Of a DNA stretch of 64,000 nt, positions 16,035-25,600 are shown piece by piece. Every line of letters starts with the position of its first letter. Position 1 is the first letter of the stretch. The DNA comes from Bin55 sp964511425 (lineage in GTDB: Bacteria; Pseudomonadota; Gammaproteobacteria; Pseudomonadales; Azotimanducaceae). Both the position numbers and the translations under genes were made by a program. The DNA lies in NCBI GenBank assembly GCA_964511425.1, contig CAZEFI010000003.1, forward strand, positions 1-64,000. Direction: 5' to 3'. The notes below the pieces were generated by a model. That model saw only the letters and a program-made list of their open reading frames with translations, was not told the DNA's origin and did not search any database.

Positions 16035-17138
16035 CTACGTTTCGTTCGGTCGCATCCATTGTTCGAGTTCATTGATAACCGTTTCCATGGAATCGTATCG
16101 TGAGTATTTATCAAAATTTGTGCAGGTGAGACAAATTCGCTCTAACGCTTCGGGAATGTTCATGTTGGGAGCTCGGTTCGAAGGCTTCGGTTGTGATTTA
16201 TTCTTAATGTTCTCTGTAACCGTGAGAACGTCGTCGCCTTCAATCATGCGTTGCAACGTCAAGACTTCAAAAATCAACGTACCTAAACTATAAATGTCTG
16301 TGCGATGATCGACGGAAAGCGGGTGTTCAAGTTGTTCTGGAGACATATAGGGTGGAGTGCCGTGAACAGGGGCGCGCTGCGTGAGTGGAATGGTTTCGTC
16401 GGCCGCATCAATCTTCTTAAACTTCAGCTGCGGTTCCAATTCCTCGGGTAAGCTGCTCGCCCTTTCGTCGTCGTCCCACACTTTCGCCATACCCCAATCC
16501 AAAACCATCACTTCATCAAAGTCACCAACCAGTACGTTCTCCGGTTTAATGTCCCGATGGACTACTCCGTGAGTGTGCGCATAGTGTAAACAGTGTCCAA
16601 CTTGAGATAACACATCAACGAGTCGGAATAAGTCGAACTTCCCAACCTTGTGGGTCTTTTTGGCTTTGCACTCATCGAGTACTTCGCGCAACGTAGCACC
16701 GTGTACTAATTTCATCGTGAAGTAGTAATGACCTTTGATATCTCGCCCGAGCTCGTACGTCGGGATGGTGTTAGGATGTTGTAGCATCGCAGTTACACGG
16801 GCTTCGCGTAAGAATCGTGCTTGTTCTACAGGATTCTTTTGCAGCTCTTTTCGAAGGGCTTTGTGGCAAATCGTCCGGCGCAAATGGAGATCTCGACACG
16901 AACTGATAATACACGTACCGCCCTTCGCGATCGTCTTAAAATACATGTACCGCATCCGATTATCAGGCTTTTGCGGGAGATGAATGTCTGTCTCCGGTCG
17001 ATACACCACGGGATATGCATCGGGATGTTTGGGGTATAACACAGTGTTGAGTCTCGTCGAACCAAGGTTAGGTAGTCGTAAGTTTACAGAGAATTTCTCT
17101 GAACGTGAGTCGGCTGAATAGAAAGCACATTCGTTCAC
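16035..17138 (-). CDS. Serine/threonine protein kinase (Hanks type)
   Basis: Cytoplasmic eukaryotic-like kinase of 367 residues. The catalytic core runs from about residue 65 to 360: a weak Gly loop (IAKGGTCIISS), a candidate ATP Lys in CHKALRKEL, the helix-C Glu in FLREARVTAML, the catalytic loop HRDIKPEN (194-201), DWG (214-216) in place of DFG, and the activation/P+1 segment GTPPYMSPEQL (260-270) followed by DIYSLGTLIFEVLT. All catalytic residues appear present. An acidic, Glu-rich insert (about 222-250) separates DWG from GTPPYM. No transmembrane helix or sensor domain follows, unlike PknB. An unconserved N-terminal segment of about 60 residues precedes the core. It is divergent from the channel/FGE operon at 17298, with a shared 159-base promoter region, so a functional link is likely. 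Confidence 0.92.
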   Translation of the reverse strand: MNECAFYSADSRSEKFSVNLRLPNLGSTRLNTVLYPKHPDAYPVVYRPETDIHLPQKPDNRMRYMYFKTIAKGGTCIISSCRDLHLRRTICHKALRKELQKNPVEQARFLREARVTAMLQHPNTIPTYELGRDIKGHYYFTMKLVHGATLREVLDECKAKKTHKVGKFDLFRLVDVLSQVGHCLHYAHTHGVVHRDIKPENVLVGDFDEVMVLDWGMAKVWDDDERASSLPEELEPQLKFKKIDAADETIPLTQRAPVHGTPPYMSPEQLEHPLSVDHRTDIYSLGTLIFEVLTLQRMIEGDDVLTVTENIKNKSQPKPSNRAPNMNIPEALERICLTCTNFDKYSRYDSMETVINELEQWMRPNET

Positions 17139-17297
17139 TAGAAGTACCCGTATAACTTGGCAACAGGAATATACTATAAAGGGAACCTTTCAAGATGGCT
17201 ACGAACTTTCATCTCGACGACCTTGTCTTACGTCAACTTGCTTAATATTCCAACTTTACTATCACTGTTTGACCCCCTACATTTCTAAGGAGACCGC

Positions 17298-18335
17298 GTG
17301 GTCATAGCCGCAATTCTCTATCTCTTATTACTTGGTATCGTTTCATTCAACGTGATGCACGCGTTGGAGTGGCCGCTGTTGTTCGCTTTATTGCCAATAG
17401 TACTGGTCGTTGGAGTCGTAGGTGGCATTTACGCCTGGCAAAAATCGAAACGCATACTCCTTCAAACTTTGGGAATTGCTGGTATGTTTGGTCTCACCGT
17501 CGTCGCATTTACCTTTGCGATTCCGGCGTATGAGATTATTTTTGAAGGGGAGAGTAGCGCATGGACGACACGCTTAACGCCGATGTTTGTAGCAGCGCTC
17601 GCGCTTTATATTAGTGGATTGTGGATCTCGGCAGCTTCGATAAACCAATCCGATGCCTTGGAGTGGCTCGCTAAATTTCTTGGTGGTCCTAATATCTATA
17701 TCACCATGATCAGTGCGCTCATTCTCTGTTCAGGTACGATGTTAGCACTTGAATGGCTTGGAACTACCTACGAAAACACGTCCCGCATTACCGACCGGTT
17801 CCTTGACCGGGGGATCATTCCTCCACTTACGCTCTTCATGTTTTTCTGGGGAGTACTCCTCTTATTAAGCAAGTGGTGGAATGCGCTGTATTTACGTTGG
17901 TCCGTGAACCAATGGGGACGTGGAACTCCGGTGAAGGTTAACTCCAACATAGATCGAGTTCGTAATGTCGTCAAAGACGCCTCACGCTTGGAAGATCAAT
18001 TGTTATTTCTGTGGCGACGACACACGGAATCTTATCTACTACCACGTTACATTAATTACGCCACCCCTGTACTGGGCTTTATAGGTACCGTACTTGGCAT
18101 TTCGCTTGCCGCAGACGGAATCCGCGGCATCATCGCTTCTGATTCTGGCTTATCCGGCCTCTCAAGCGAGCTAGGCGATGCAATTTCACCTCTGGGCATT
18201 GCATTCGATACTACCCTTATCGCGCTTTCGTTGAGTGTTGGGCTTGCACTGTTGCTCGCCTTAGTACAACGCGGTGAAGAACGCACCCTTACGATTTTGG
18301 AGAGATATCTCCGCGACAATATACGTGTTTATTGA
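17298..18335 (+). CDS. MotA/TolQ/ExbB-like proton-channel protein
   Basis: Inner-membrane protein of 345 residues with about eight hydrophobic segments. The last two, around YATPVLGFIGTVLGISLAAD (about 253-272) and LGIAFDTTLIALSLSVGLAL (about 298-317), form the MotA/TolQ/ExbB signature, with the SELGDAISPLGIAFDTT pattern between them that lines the proton path in these families. The N-terminal half has extra helices not found in ExbB or TolQ. Start is GTG behind AAGGAG. It is the first gene of a four-gene operon with overlapping ends and a divergent kinase. By analogy it couples the proton gradient to motion or force in its partner proteins; the target here is unknown. It does not look like flagellar MotA or the TonB/Tol systems by context. 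Confidence 0.82.
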   Translation: MVIAAILYLLLLGIVSFNVMHALEWPLLFALLPIVLVVGVVGGIYAWQKSKRILLQTLGIAGMFGLTVVAFTFAIPAYEIIFEGESSAWTTRLTPMFVAALALYISGLWISAASINQSDALEWLAKFLGGPNIYITMISALILCSGTMLALEWLGTTYENTSRITDRFLDRGIIPPLTLFMFFWGVLLLLSKWWNALYLRWSVNQWGRGTPVKVNSNIDRVRNVVKDASRLEDQLLFLWRRHTESYLLPRYINYATPVLGFIGTVLGISLAADGIRGIIASDSGLSGLSSELGDAISPLGIAFDTTLIALSLSVGLALLLALVQRGEERTLTILERYLRDNIRVY

Positions 18336-18873
18336 CTCGAGTAGTTCCGGCGCTCCTAACGGCAAACCCGGCAACGAGCAACAGGAAGAAAATAGCGCAC
18401 CGATGATGGCGGTATTCGGTGGTATGTTCGCGCTGATGCTTGTGTTCTTACTCGTGGTGAATGTGGTTTCGCAAGCCGCCGTGCGCGAAAGATTGAAAGA
18501 AGCTACCGATGAAGGTACGTACCGTATCGAACGCGAAGATGGTAGTTCCGGGTACTCGATCATCGTTTTTCCCGAATCATTGCGAATCGTAGAAACCGCA
18601 GAAGGAGTTGATCGTGGGTCAATCTGTGATGCCGGGAGTGCATATCGACGGTACGCGCAACGAGTTTATCAACAAAAAGGTGATCAACTCCTGTTTTTCA
18701 TTACCGAAGGTGCGGTACCGACTATGGCGGAGGCTAGAAACTGCCTCAGATCGATGTGGCCCGATGAAACATTGAGCATTGGCTGGGTAATCACAGACAA
18801 CGAATTTCTCAAGTCTGTCATGCTAGATGAAATACCCGAATACATCCAAGAGCACGCGGAACGCGTACCGTGA
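18325..18873 (+). CDS. Single-pass membrane protein, probable MotB/ExbD-like channel partner
   Basis: The product has a polar N-terminus rich in Ser, Gly, Asn and Glu, one transmembrane helix (MAVFGGMFALMLVFLLVVNV, about residues 27-46 from the GTG at 18325), then a 130-residue periplasmic domain. Topology and position directly after the channel gene fit MotB/TolR/ExbD partners, though the usual Asp within the helix is not evident and no OmpA-type peptidoglycan domain is recognisable. It overlaps the channel gene by 11 bases with the GTG at 18325. An earlier GTG (18274) and a later ATG (18403) are possible starts; none has a good ribosome-binding site. The GTG start of the next gene overlaps its stop (GTGA). 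Role inferred from topology and operon. Confidence 0.68.
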   Translation: MFIDSSSSGAPNGKPGNEQQEENSAPMMAVFGGMFALMLVFLLVVNVVSQAAVRERLKEATDEGTYRIEREDGSSGYSIIVFPESLRIVETAEGVDRGSICDAGSAYRRYAQRVYQQKGDQLLFFITEGAVPTMAEARNCLRSMWPDETLSIGWVITDNEFLKSVMLDEIPEYIQEHAERVP

Positions 18874-20615
18874 GCAGTACTGCAGCAAGAATTCCAAACT
18901 TTGCTGGGATCGCATTGGTCGATATCCTTGCGAACGGGGTTGCCGTATTGATCATCGTAATCGTTCTGAGCATTGCCGCGCGTGCGGAGAAGGAAGAACG
19001 CTATACCGAAAAAGTGCAAGAAATAGCGACGGTGATGACGCGGGAATTTAGTACTTCGTTGGTACTGAACCGACTGGCAGCTAGTGAACCTGCGCAACTA
19101 CATGACTACGAAACATCACAAATCGATTCAATCTGGCATCCAGAAGTCATGCCCGTGTTAGAGTTTCACAGAACCTTGGTTCGCGACCCGTATTCCGGTA
19201 CCGTTTGGACTCGAGAGCAATTGTTGGAAAAACCGAACACACTAGACCTTTTCCTTGAAAATATGAGCGAATCCGCACGAGGAGACATTCGCGGCGATAT
19301 CTATGATGTCGGAACTTATTACTTGGTGATGTCTATTCTTAGTGATCACGGAATACGAATTTGGCACTGGCATTTTGTTGGCGGTTCCGGCGGCCTAGCG
19401 GGCACAGGTACCGCGGCCGATTGTCCCCCCGGAGTGAGTTTTGAAGACTGCGCGCGATTGGAAGGTGCGAACATTGCCGACATGCCCGGTATTCCTGAAT
19501 TAGAGGGATGGATTGGTGGGAATAGCGAAACACCAAGCGACGGACTTGAAGAGTCTGCCCCAAGCTGGCCTCCAGAGAACCTAGGTGGAAATCCAGGCGA
19601 GCAATCAAATGATGCTACAGTTACCAATCCTGCTGTTCCCGAAGGATCAAGCCTTGGTCAAACAGCTCCGATCGAACGGTTTGACCCCAGTGCTTTGGGC
19701 AGCTTTCCCACCGCGAGACAACCGAATCGGTCAGCGAATGTAGACTCGAACACGGGGCCAAACTCGGAGGGTGGACTAGGTCCATCACTCCAAACAGCAG
19801 ACGACAACACTTTTAGTATCAGACTAGCCGATCCTGACACGCAAAACCAAGATGGCGAAGGAATCCCAATAGATTTGCCAGACCCTGACCAGATTCTCTA
19901 TGCGTTGTTCATTTTTCTCTCTGAATTGCAAGACATGCTCGATCAAAAGCAGCCTCCGACGCAGCTGATTCAAGACTATATGTTGGAACTCACGAACAAT
20001 GTCGATCGCATCGATTCTCTATCGGATGAGGATTACGCAATCGTGGAAACTCTGCTTCAACGTCTGTTAAGCTTGTCATCGTCGGTCGACGCGGACGCTC
20101 CGCGCGCACCACTGGAAGTAAACCAACGCACCGTTGAAGACCTACAGTACGCACAAATAAAACTACTGCCCAACCGACTACTCTTTGATGTCGAAGTAAT
20201 CACTGACGGTTCGATTGGTGATTTAGAACTTCAAACAGCGTTTACGAGATTAAGTTTAAACAAGTTCCCCGACGTCTGGGAAGGATTGCAAGTAGATTTA
20301 CACCGTGGGTCGGTGTTAATGATGCCCGAAGCGGAAAACCCAACCACCGAACCTTCTTGGCGCGCCGTCGCCTTTGTATCGACGACGTTAAGTGATATCA
20401 TCGTCGGGTTTGTATATGGTACCGTAGACGAAAATGGTATGCTGGGAATTGAAGCCGATAGCAACAGGGTCTTTATTGGCAGTCGTGAAATCACTCCAAC
20501 CACCGAAGGCTGGTTTTTTGGAGTCAAAACCTGGTTGGTTACTTTCTATATCTTACTTGCGCTCGCGGTCATGGCGTTTTTGATCTTCTGGCGACCAGGT
20601 CTACGCCGCGCCTGA
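18870..20615 (+). CDS. Large bitopic membrane protein with low-complexity linker, MotB/ExbD-like N-terminus
   Basis: 581 residues. A transmembrane helix at about 13-38 contains an Asp at its start (ALVDILANGVAVLIIVIVL), the arrangement seen in ExbD/MotB proton-channel partners. A charged, possibly helical segment (about 40-160) follows, then a long Pro/Gly/Asn/Ser-rich linker (about 165-330), an acidic helical segment (about 335-410), a compact mixed domain (about 420-530) and a C-terminal transmembrane helix (about 555-575) ending in Arg. I recognise no named family for the whole. Overlaps of four bases before and one base after tie it to the operon. It probably spans the periplasm between its two helices and could be the element driven by the channel. 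Confidence 0.72.
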   Translation: MSSTAARIPNFAGIALVDILANGVAVLIIVIVLSIAARAEKEERYTEKVQEIATVMTREFSTSLVLNRLAASEPAQLHDYETSQIDSIWHPEVMPVLEFHRTLVRDPYSGTVWTREQLLEKPNTLDLFLENMSESARGDIRGDIYDVGTYYLVMSILSDHGIRIWHWHFVGGSGGLAGTGTAADCPPGVSFEDCARLEGANIADMPGIPELEGWIGGNSETPSDGLEESAPSWPPENLGGNPGEQSNDATVTNPAVPEGSSLGQTAPIERFDPSALGSFPTARQPNRSANVDSNTGPNSEGGLGPSLQTADDNTFSIRLADPDTQNQDGEGIPIDLPDPDQILYALFIFLSELQDMLDQKQPPTQLIQDYMLELTNNVDRIDSLSDEDYAIVETLLQRLLSLSSSVDADAPRAPLEVNQRTVEDLQYAQIKLLPNRLLFDVEVITDGSIGDLELQTAFTRLSLNKFPDVWEGLQVDLHRGSVLMMPEAENPTTEPSWRAVAFVSTTLSDIIVGFVYGTVDENGMLGIEADSNRVFIGSREITPTTEGWFFGVKTWLVTFYILLALAVMAFLIFWRPGLRRA

Positions 20616-22192
20616 TGTCATGGCGAATCCCAATCGTAGTGCTCGCACTACTCATTATTGCACTCGCGACCATCACCTTGCTCAATGTTGGGCGTACCGA
20701 TATTGATGCAGTCCGAGTGCGACTTGGACTCGAGCTCAGCGGCGACGAAGCTGCTCAATACATTGACAGCAAAGTTATCGAAGCTCTGGGTTCCGGTGCT
20801 CTTAACAGCGAGCTGCGACTACGCTTACAACGGCCGTTGCGGACGGTATCAATCGACACGATTCGAATCGATAACTGTGAAGTAACACAAGAAAATTACG
20901 AACGTTTTGTTGGGTGGTACACGCCCATCGTAACCAGTGGGTCAGACACGCCACCGGAGTGGCTCCGGTCCATGTCAACGGGTCATCGAACCGCAGGTCG
21001 CCTTAACTCCCCTGCGAGTGGCGTCTCTCACGCAGCTGCAACAAGGTACTGTGCGGAGGTTGGGGGACGCTTGCCAACCTCTGAAGAGTTGGAAATCGCG
21101 GCGCGTGGATTGGAACGTCGACTTTATCCTTGGGGTAATGACTGGCTCGACAGTGCATGGCAGTACATGGAACCCGATCGCAATGCTCAACAAACCTGCG
21201 GTAGGTTCCCAGAAACAAGTACACCTAACGGGGTGCATGACTTAGCCAACAACGTTATGGAATGGACGTCTGGGACTGTTGAACCAGCGTTACTGAGTCG
21301 TGAGGAGTACGTGCCTGTACATGGCGCGCCGACGGTTCGTGCCCGTGCTCGTGAACTATATGCCCTGAGCGCGGCTTGGCTGGAGATAAGTCGGGAAGTT
21401 CAAAGTCACCATTTAGGCTTCCGGTGTGTTTACGACCAACCTCCGCATCCTATCCTCCCATGGGACGCATTCCTCGGTCGAACGACCACCATCCGCGGTG
21501 GTGTATACCAAGTAGGAATTACCCCGGAAGCTCGAATTACCTACTTCGTGACCAAAATTCCAGATTTCTCTGAAGTCCCCATTCAAAAGCTCGTTCTTTC
21601 GACACAAGAATTCAAACAAAATATCCGTGTAGACCGATGCGAGGTCAGTCGAGAAGACTATGCTGAATTTCTCAACGACCCCTTAGTCAAAGCGGGACTA
21701 TATCGCAATTCAGATGAGCCGGCCGGGCATTCCTATATTCCGTTACACTGGGAGACTCAACAAGACAACCTAGCCTACCCGGTAACTGGCGTCACATGGT
21801 GGGCCGCTGATGCGTTTGCACGTTGGTCTGGCGGTCGCCTCCCAACAGTTGAAGAGTGGCGTGCGGTAGCGACCGGGCCCGAGGGAAGACTTTATCCTTG
21901 GGGCGACCGATACGAATCCGGAGTCGCTGCAACCGGGGACGACGAAAACGGCAAACTGGTGGTTTGTGATAGCGAGCACAATGACGTGACCGCGACCGGT
22001 ATTCGTCATCTTGCCGGCAACGTGTCCGAATGGACACGTTCAGTGACTGTTGACCGCGGAGCTATCACCATGTGGGTGCAAGGTGGCAACTGGATTCTCC
22101 CTGGAGTGATTACAAGCCAGACTATTTTCGGTCGCAAAGTGACATTGAACCACCGCTCTGATTCGATCGGTTTTCGCGTTGTGTATTACTAG
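20615..22192 (+). CDS. Membrane-anchored protein with two FGE/sulfatase-modifying-factor-like domains
   Basis: 525 residues: one N-terminal transmembrane helix (about 5-24), then two domains of the formylglycine-generating-enzyme/SUMF1/EgtB C-lectin-like fold. Each contains an RIDNCEVTQENY or RVDRCEVSREDY start, a GGRLPTSEELE or GGRLPTVEEW block, LYPWG, and the NVMEW or NVSEW motif, then a GFR ending. The Cys pair and the surrounding Arg-rich segment that active FGE uses near the C-terminus are not seen in either copy, so a binding or structural role is more likely than Cys oxidation. ATG overlaps the previous stop by one base (TGATG). The last gene of the operon; a periplasmic domain facing the channel partners is inferred. 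Confidence 0.85.
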   Translation: MSWRIPIVVLALLIIALATITLLNVGRTDIDAVRVRLGLELSGDEAAQYIDSKVIEALGSGALNSELRLRLQRPLRTVSIDTIRIDNCEVTQENYERFVGWYTPIVTSGSDTPPEWLRSMSTGHRTAGRLNSPASGVSHAAATRYCAEVGGRLPTSEELEIAARGLERRLYPWGNDWLDSAWQYMEPDRNAQQTCGRFPETSTPNGVHDLANNVMEWTSGTVEPALLSREEYVPVHGAPTVRARARELYALSAAWLEISREVQSHHLGFRCVYDQPPHPILPWDAFLGRTTTIRGGVYQVGITPEARITYFVTKIPDFSEVPIQKLVLSTQEFKQNIRVDRCEVSREDYAEFLNDPLVKAGLYRNSDEPAGHSYIPLHWETQQDNLAYPVTGVTWWAADAFARWSGGRLPTVEEWRAVATGPEGRLYPWGDRYESGVAATGDDENGKLVVCDSEHNDVTATGIRHLAGNVSEWTRSVTVDRGAITMWVQGGNWILPGVITSQTIFGRKVTLNHRSDSIGFRVVYY

Positions 22193-22614
22193 TTTCGTAA
22201 TAGCTGTTGTGGCTGCGAGAGTTTCTGGAATCCGATTATCGCACAAGCTATCAACCAAGAGTACTTGTTGGAAGAAACGCCAGCTTTAAATTACGTTTCG
22301 ATGTCAAAAAACGTAAAATAATCTTTACACTCAAAGTGCTCAACGCAAATGCGACTTTCGCTATCGTGGTTGTAGTAAGCTCGGTGTTCGACTTGTTATG
22401 TAAGACGACACTTTAATTAGGTTTGTAGTACACAACAGTTAGAAACCGCGTGAGCAAATTGAATGTGCGATTTTCGAATCCTGCCCAGATTAAGGTAGTT
22501 GGCGCGAGAATCAAACTCGAATGTGCATTTCTGTTAAAAGAGGTGCGTTGTGAGGAGATATCACGTACACCAGTGTTTGACTGGATACTAAGTTTTAATG
22601 AGGAACAATAGGTC
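22193..22614. other. Intergenic region before the TonB receptor gene
   Basis: 422 bases without a convincing gene. The longest plus-strand frame (22207-22416) has no ribosome-binding site or recognisable composition. GAGGA at 22600-22604 serves the downstream ATG. I saw no cobalamin riboswitch or Fur-box-like palindrome. Confidence 0.4.
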
Positions 22615-25600
22615 ATGTTTCGACAAAAGAGATTATTACCCAACATCATTTGGTTTCTGACATTGCTCAGTTTGCCGTTTGGAACACTCGCATTTGCCCA
22701 AGATGACGAGGACGACGAAGACGACGAAGAGCAGACAGAAGAAGAAGAATCCACACTTGCGACACAAGATATGGAAGAAATGGTCGTAACGGGTTCGAGA
22801 CTTATACGATCGACATACAGCAACATCTCGCCGCTGCAAATCGTCGACTCTGAGTACGAGCGGGAAGCTGGATTGGTTGATACTGCGGAGATTCTTCAAA
22901 AGACTACCCAAGCACAAGGTCAGCAAATCGACCTAACCTACACCGGTTACGTCTTAGACAATGGACCTGCAGCTTCCACAATCTCGTTACGCGGATTAGG
23001 TGCGTCTAGATCTCTCGTGCTGATCAATGGGCGTAGGCTGGCACCTGCTGGTGTCGAAGGAGCTCCCAGCACACCAGATTTGAATCTTGTACCCGCAGCG
23101 TTGGTACAACAATACGAACTTTTGCTTGATGGCGCATCTTCTGTATATGGATCCGATGCAGTTGCAGGAGTAGTTAACGTCATTCTTACAAAAGACTTTG
23201 ATGGGCTCGAAGTAAATTTCTTTGGTGACGTGGACCAATTTAGTCGCAAATACAGCAACAACCTCGCTCTTAAATGGGGCCAAAATTATGACCGCGGATT
23301 TTTCGGTATGGCCCTTAATTACGATTTCAACGAAGCCGTAACTCGAGCAGACTCACCGCACTACGCAGGTTGTTCACACGAAGCTGAGATTACTCAGGAC
23401 GGTGAAATTCGCAAGAAGAGTCTCTGGTTCGAATATTGGTACGATATGGAATGGGATGACTGTGGGTATTCAGGACTTCAAGGTGCTTGGGTAACCGGCG
23501 TACCGTTCGGTCCTCTGTTCTACACCCCAGGACGTTCAAACGGTGGATGGAAGGACTTCTCCATTTCTAGAATACGATTGGCTGGACAGTGGTTTTGGAC
23601 GGACGAAGACGGCGACGGCTTTAACGATGTGACCTGGCGGGACTATGCTCCCGATGCAAACGAGCAATTTGCCACCTTAATTCCAGAATTTCGCCGAGTA
23701 AACTTCATGTCTTATGGTGAATATACTTTTGATGGCGATGCCAATGTAACGCCGTTTTACGAGTTCACTTACGGTTCGAGAGAATCTGAACACAACGGCG
23801 GTGGCTATCAAGTATTTCCCTCGGTGCATCCTTTGAATCCCTTCAATCCCTGTAATCCATTGGGAGAAGGTGTGGACTGTGGGCTAGCAATCAATGAATT
23901 TTTTGCGAAGCAATCGTTTCGTGATATGGTAATCGAAGCTTTGGGTTGCGATCCTGGTCCCGGTGGGTCTTGTGATCTATCGCAAAGACCGAGAGGTCCG
24001 GTTGCAGCACAACCTGTAGTTGTGATCGAAGGCGACCGAAATATCACAACAGTTGAGGTTGCTCAAACCCGTTATGTTGGTGGGTTGCGTTTTGACATGC
24101 CTTGGCTGACGTGGGGATCTCGTGGTGGATGGACTGCAGAGTTCTTTATCTCTTATACCGATTCATCGGGTAGCACTTACCGTGAAGGAATCCACGAAGA
24201 TCGCATGGCTTTCGCTCTTGGTAACTTATCTCTGGCAGGCGTACCCTGTGAAGCAGCGCCTGATGCCCAAATTGCTGCGGAAGACATGGTTGGATGTGTA
24301 CCTGTTAACTTATTCGCGCCAAGTGTCATGGATCTTGACCATCAAGGAGCGTTCGCGACACAAGCGGAGCGCGACTATTTGTTCGTAACACGAGAATTCG
24401 ATACCACCATCGAACAGACTTTAGTTTCATACTACATGACCGGAAATCTGTATGAGCTTCAAGGAGGAACCGTCGCTGCGGGTTTCGGCGCAGAATGGAG
24501 GAAGGATGAGATTGATTCGATTCCTAATCAAGTCGCAGCAGATGGCAAGTTCATTCACTTTTCGGCGGACCAAGGAGCTGCTGGCTCAAAGAATGTACAA
24601 GAAGCGTTTGGCGAGATTGAATTCCCATTGATTGGAAACATGAAGTTTGCCAATGAGTTGACCGTGAATCTGTCAACGCGATATACAGAGGAAGAATATT
24701 CTGGCGATGCTTGGACTTACTCCACAAAAGTTGCTTGGCGACCTATATCATCTTTATTGATTCGAGGCACAAAAGGCACATCCTTCCGTGCTCCAAACTT
24801 GCGGGAACTGTTCCTCCGAGCCCAGACCGGATTCTTGAGCGTGTTTGACCCCTGTGCAGTTCCCACAGCTGCGATCGATCCAATCACCAATGAATATATT
24901 CCCGAGCAGGATCGACGCGAACCTCACGTCCTCGAAAACTGCCGAAATAATGGTGCTGACCCTCTAGCTTTGATTGATGGATTCACCGTTTATTCAGTTG
25001 AGATTGCTTCGGGTGGAGCACTCGACCTATTACCAGAAACATCGCAGTCCGAAACTTGGGGCTTCAGCTTCCAGCAACCGTTCACGAACGCTTTTGATCT
25101 CGCTATCGGCGGTACAGTTTATGACATAAGTATTGACGACACCATCGTTGAGCCTTCTGCTGGTTTTATTATTAGCGATTGCTACAACAGTGAAACCGGG
25201 AACAGCCCTTACTGTCAACGTATCACACGAGAAACCGATGGTCCACCTCGTATGACCTATATCCACCAAGGATTTATCAATCGAGATAACGAAACGGTTC
25301 GCGGGATCGATTTGAATGTAGCGTTTTCCGATACTATTACACTGTTTGACCGACCGATTCAGTTCGGTATCGATTACATCGCTCACAAGTTATTAGAGCG
25401 CTCTGATATTACAATCACGGCGGAGGAAACCCGTGACGAAGATGTCTCTGAGTGGTACTACCCGAGATACCGACACCGACTTACCTTCCGAGCTCAGTTC
25501 AATCAAATGCGTTTAAGCTGGAATACTCGAGTACTTGGACGTCAGGATCAACATGATGACTTCGAAGATGCTTGGAGTTCGGTACCGGAACGTGGTTCGG

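Noticed and set aside
16035..22192. Assignment of the kinase/channel operon to the Zorya anti-phage system
   Set aside because: A MotA-like and MotB-like pair is suggestive, but the ZorC and helicase/nuclease ZorD/E type genes and an OmpA-type peptidoglycan domain are not found.
22207..22416. 69-residue frame upstream of the TonB receptor
   Set aside because: No start signal, no family resemblance, and composition like non-coding DNA.
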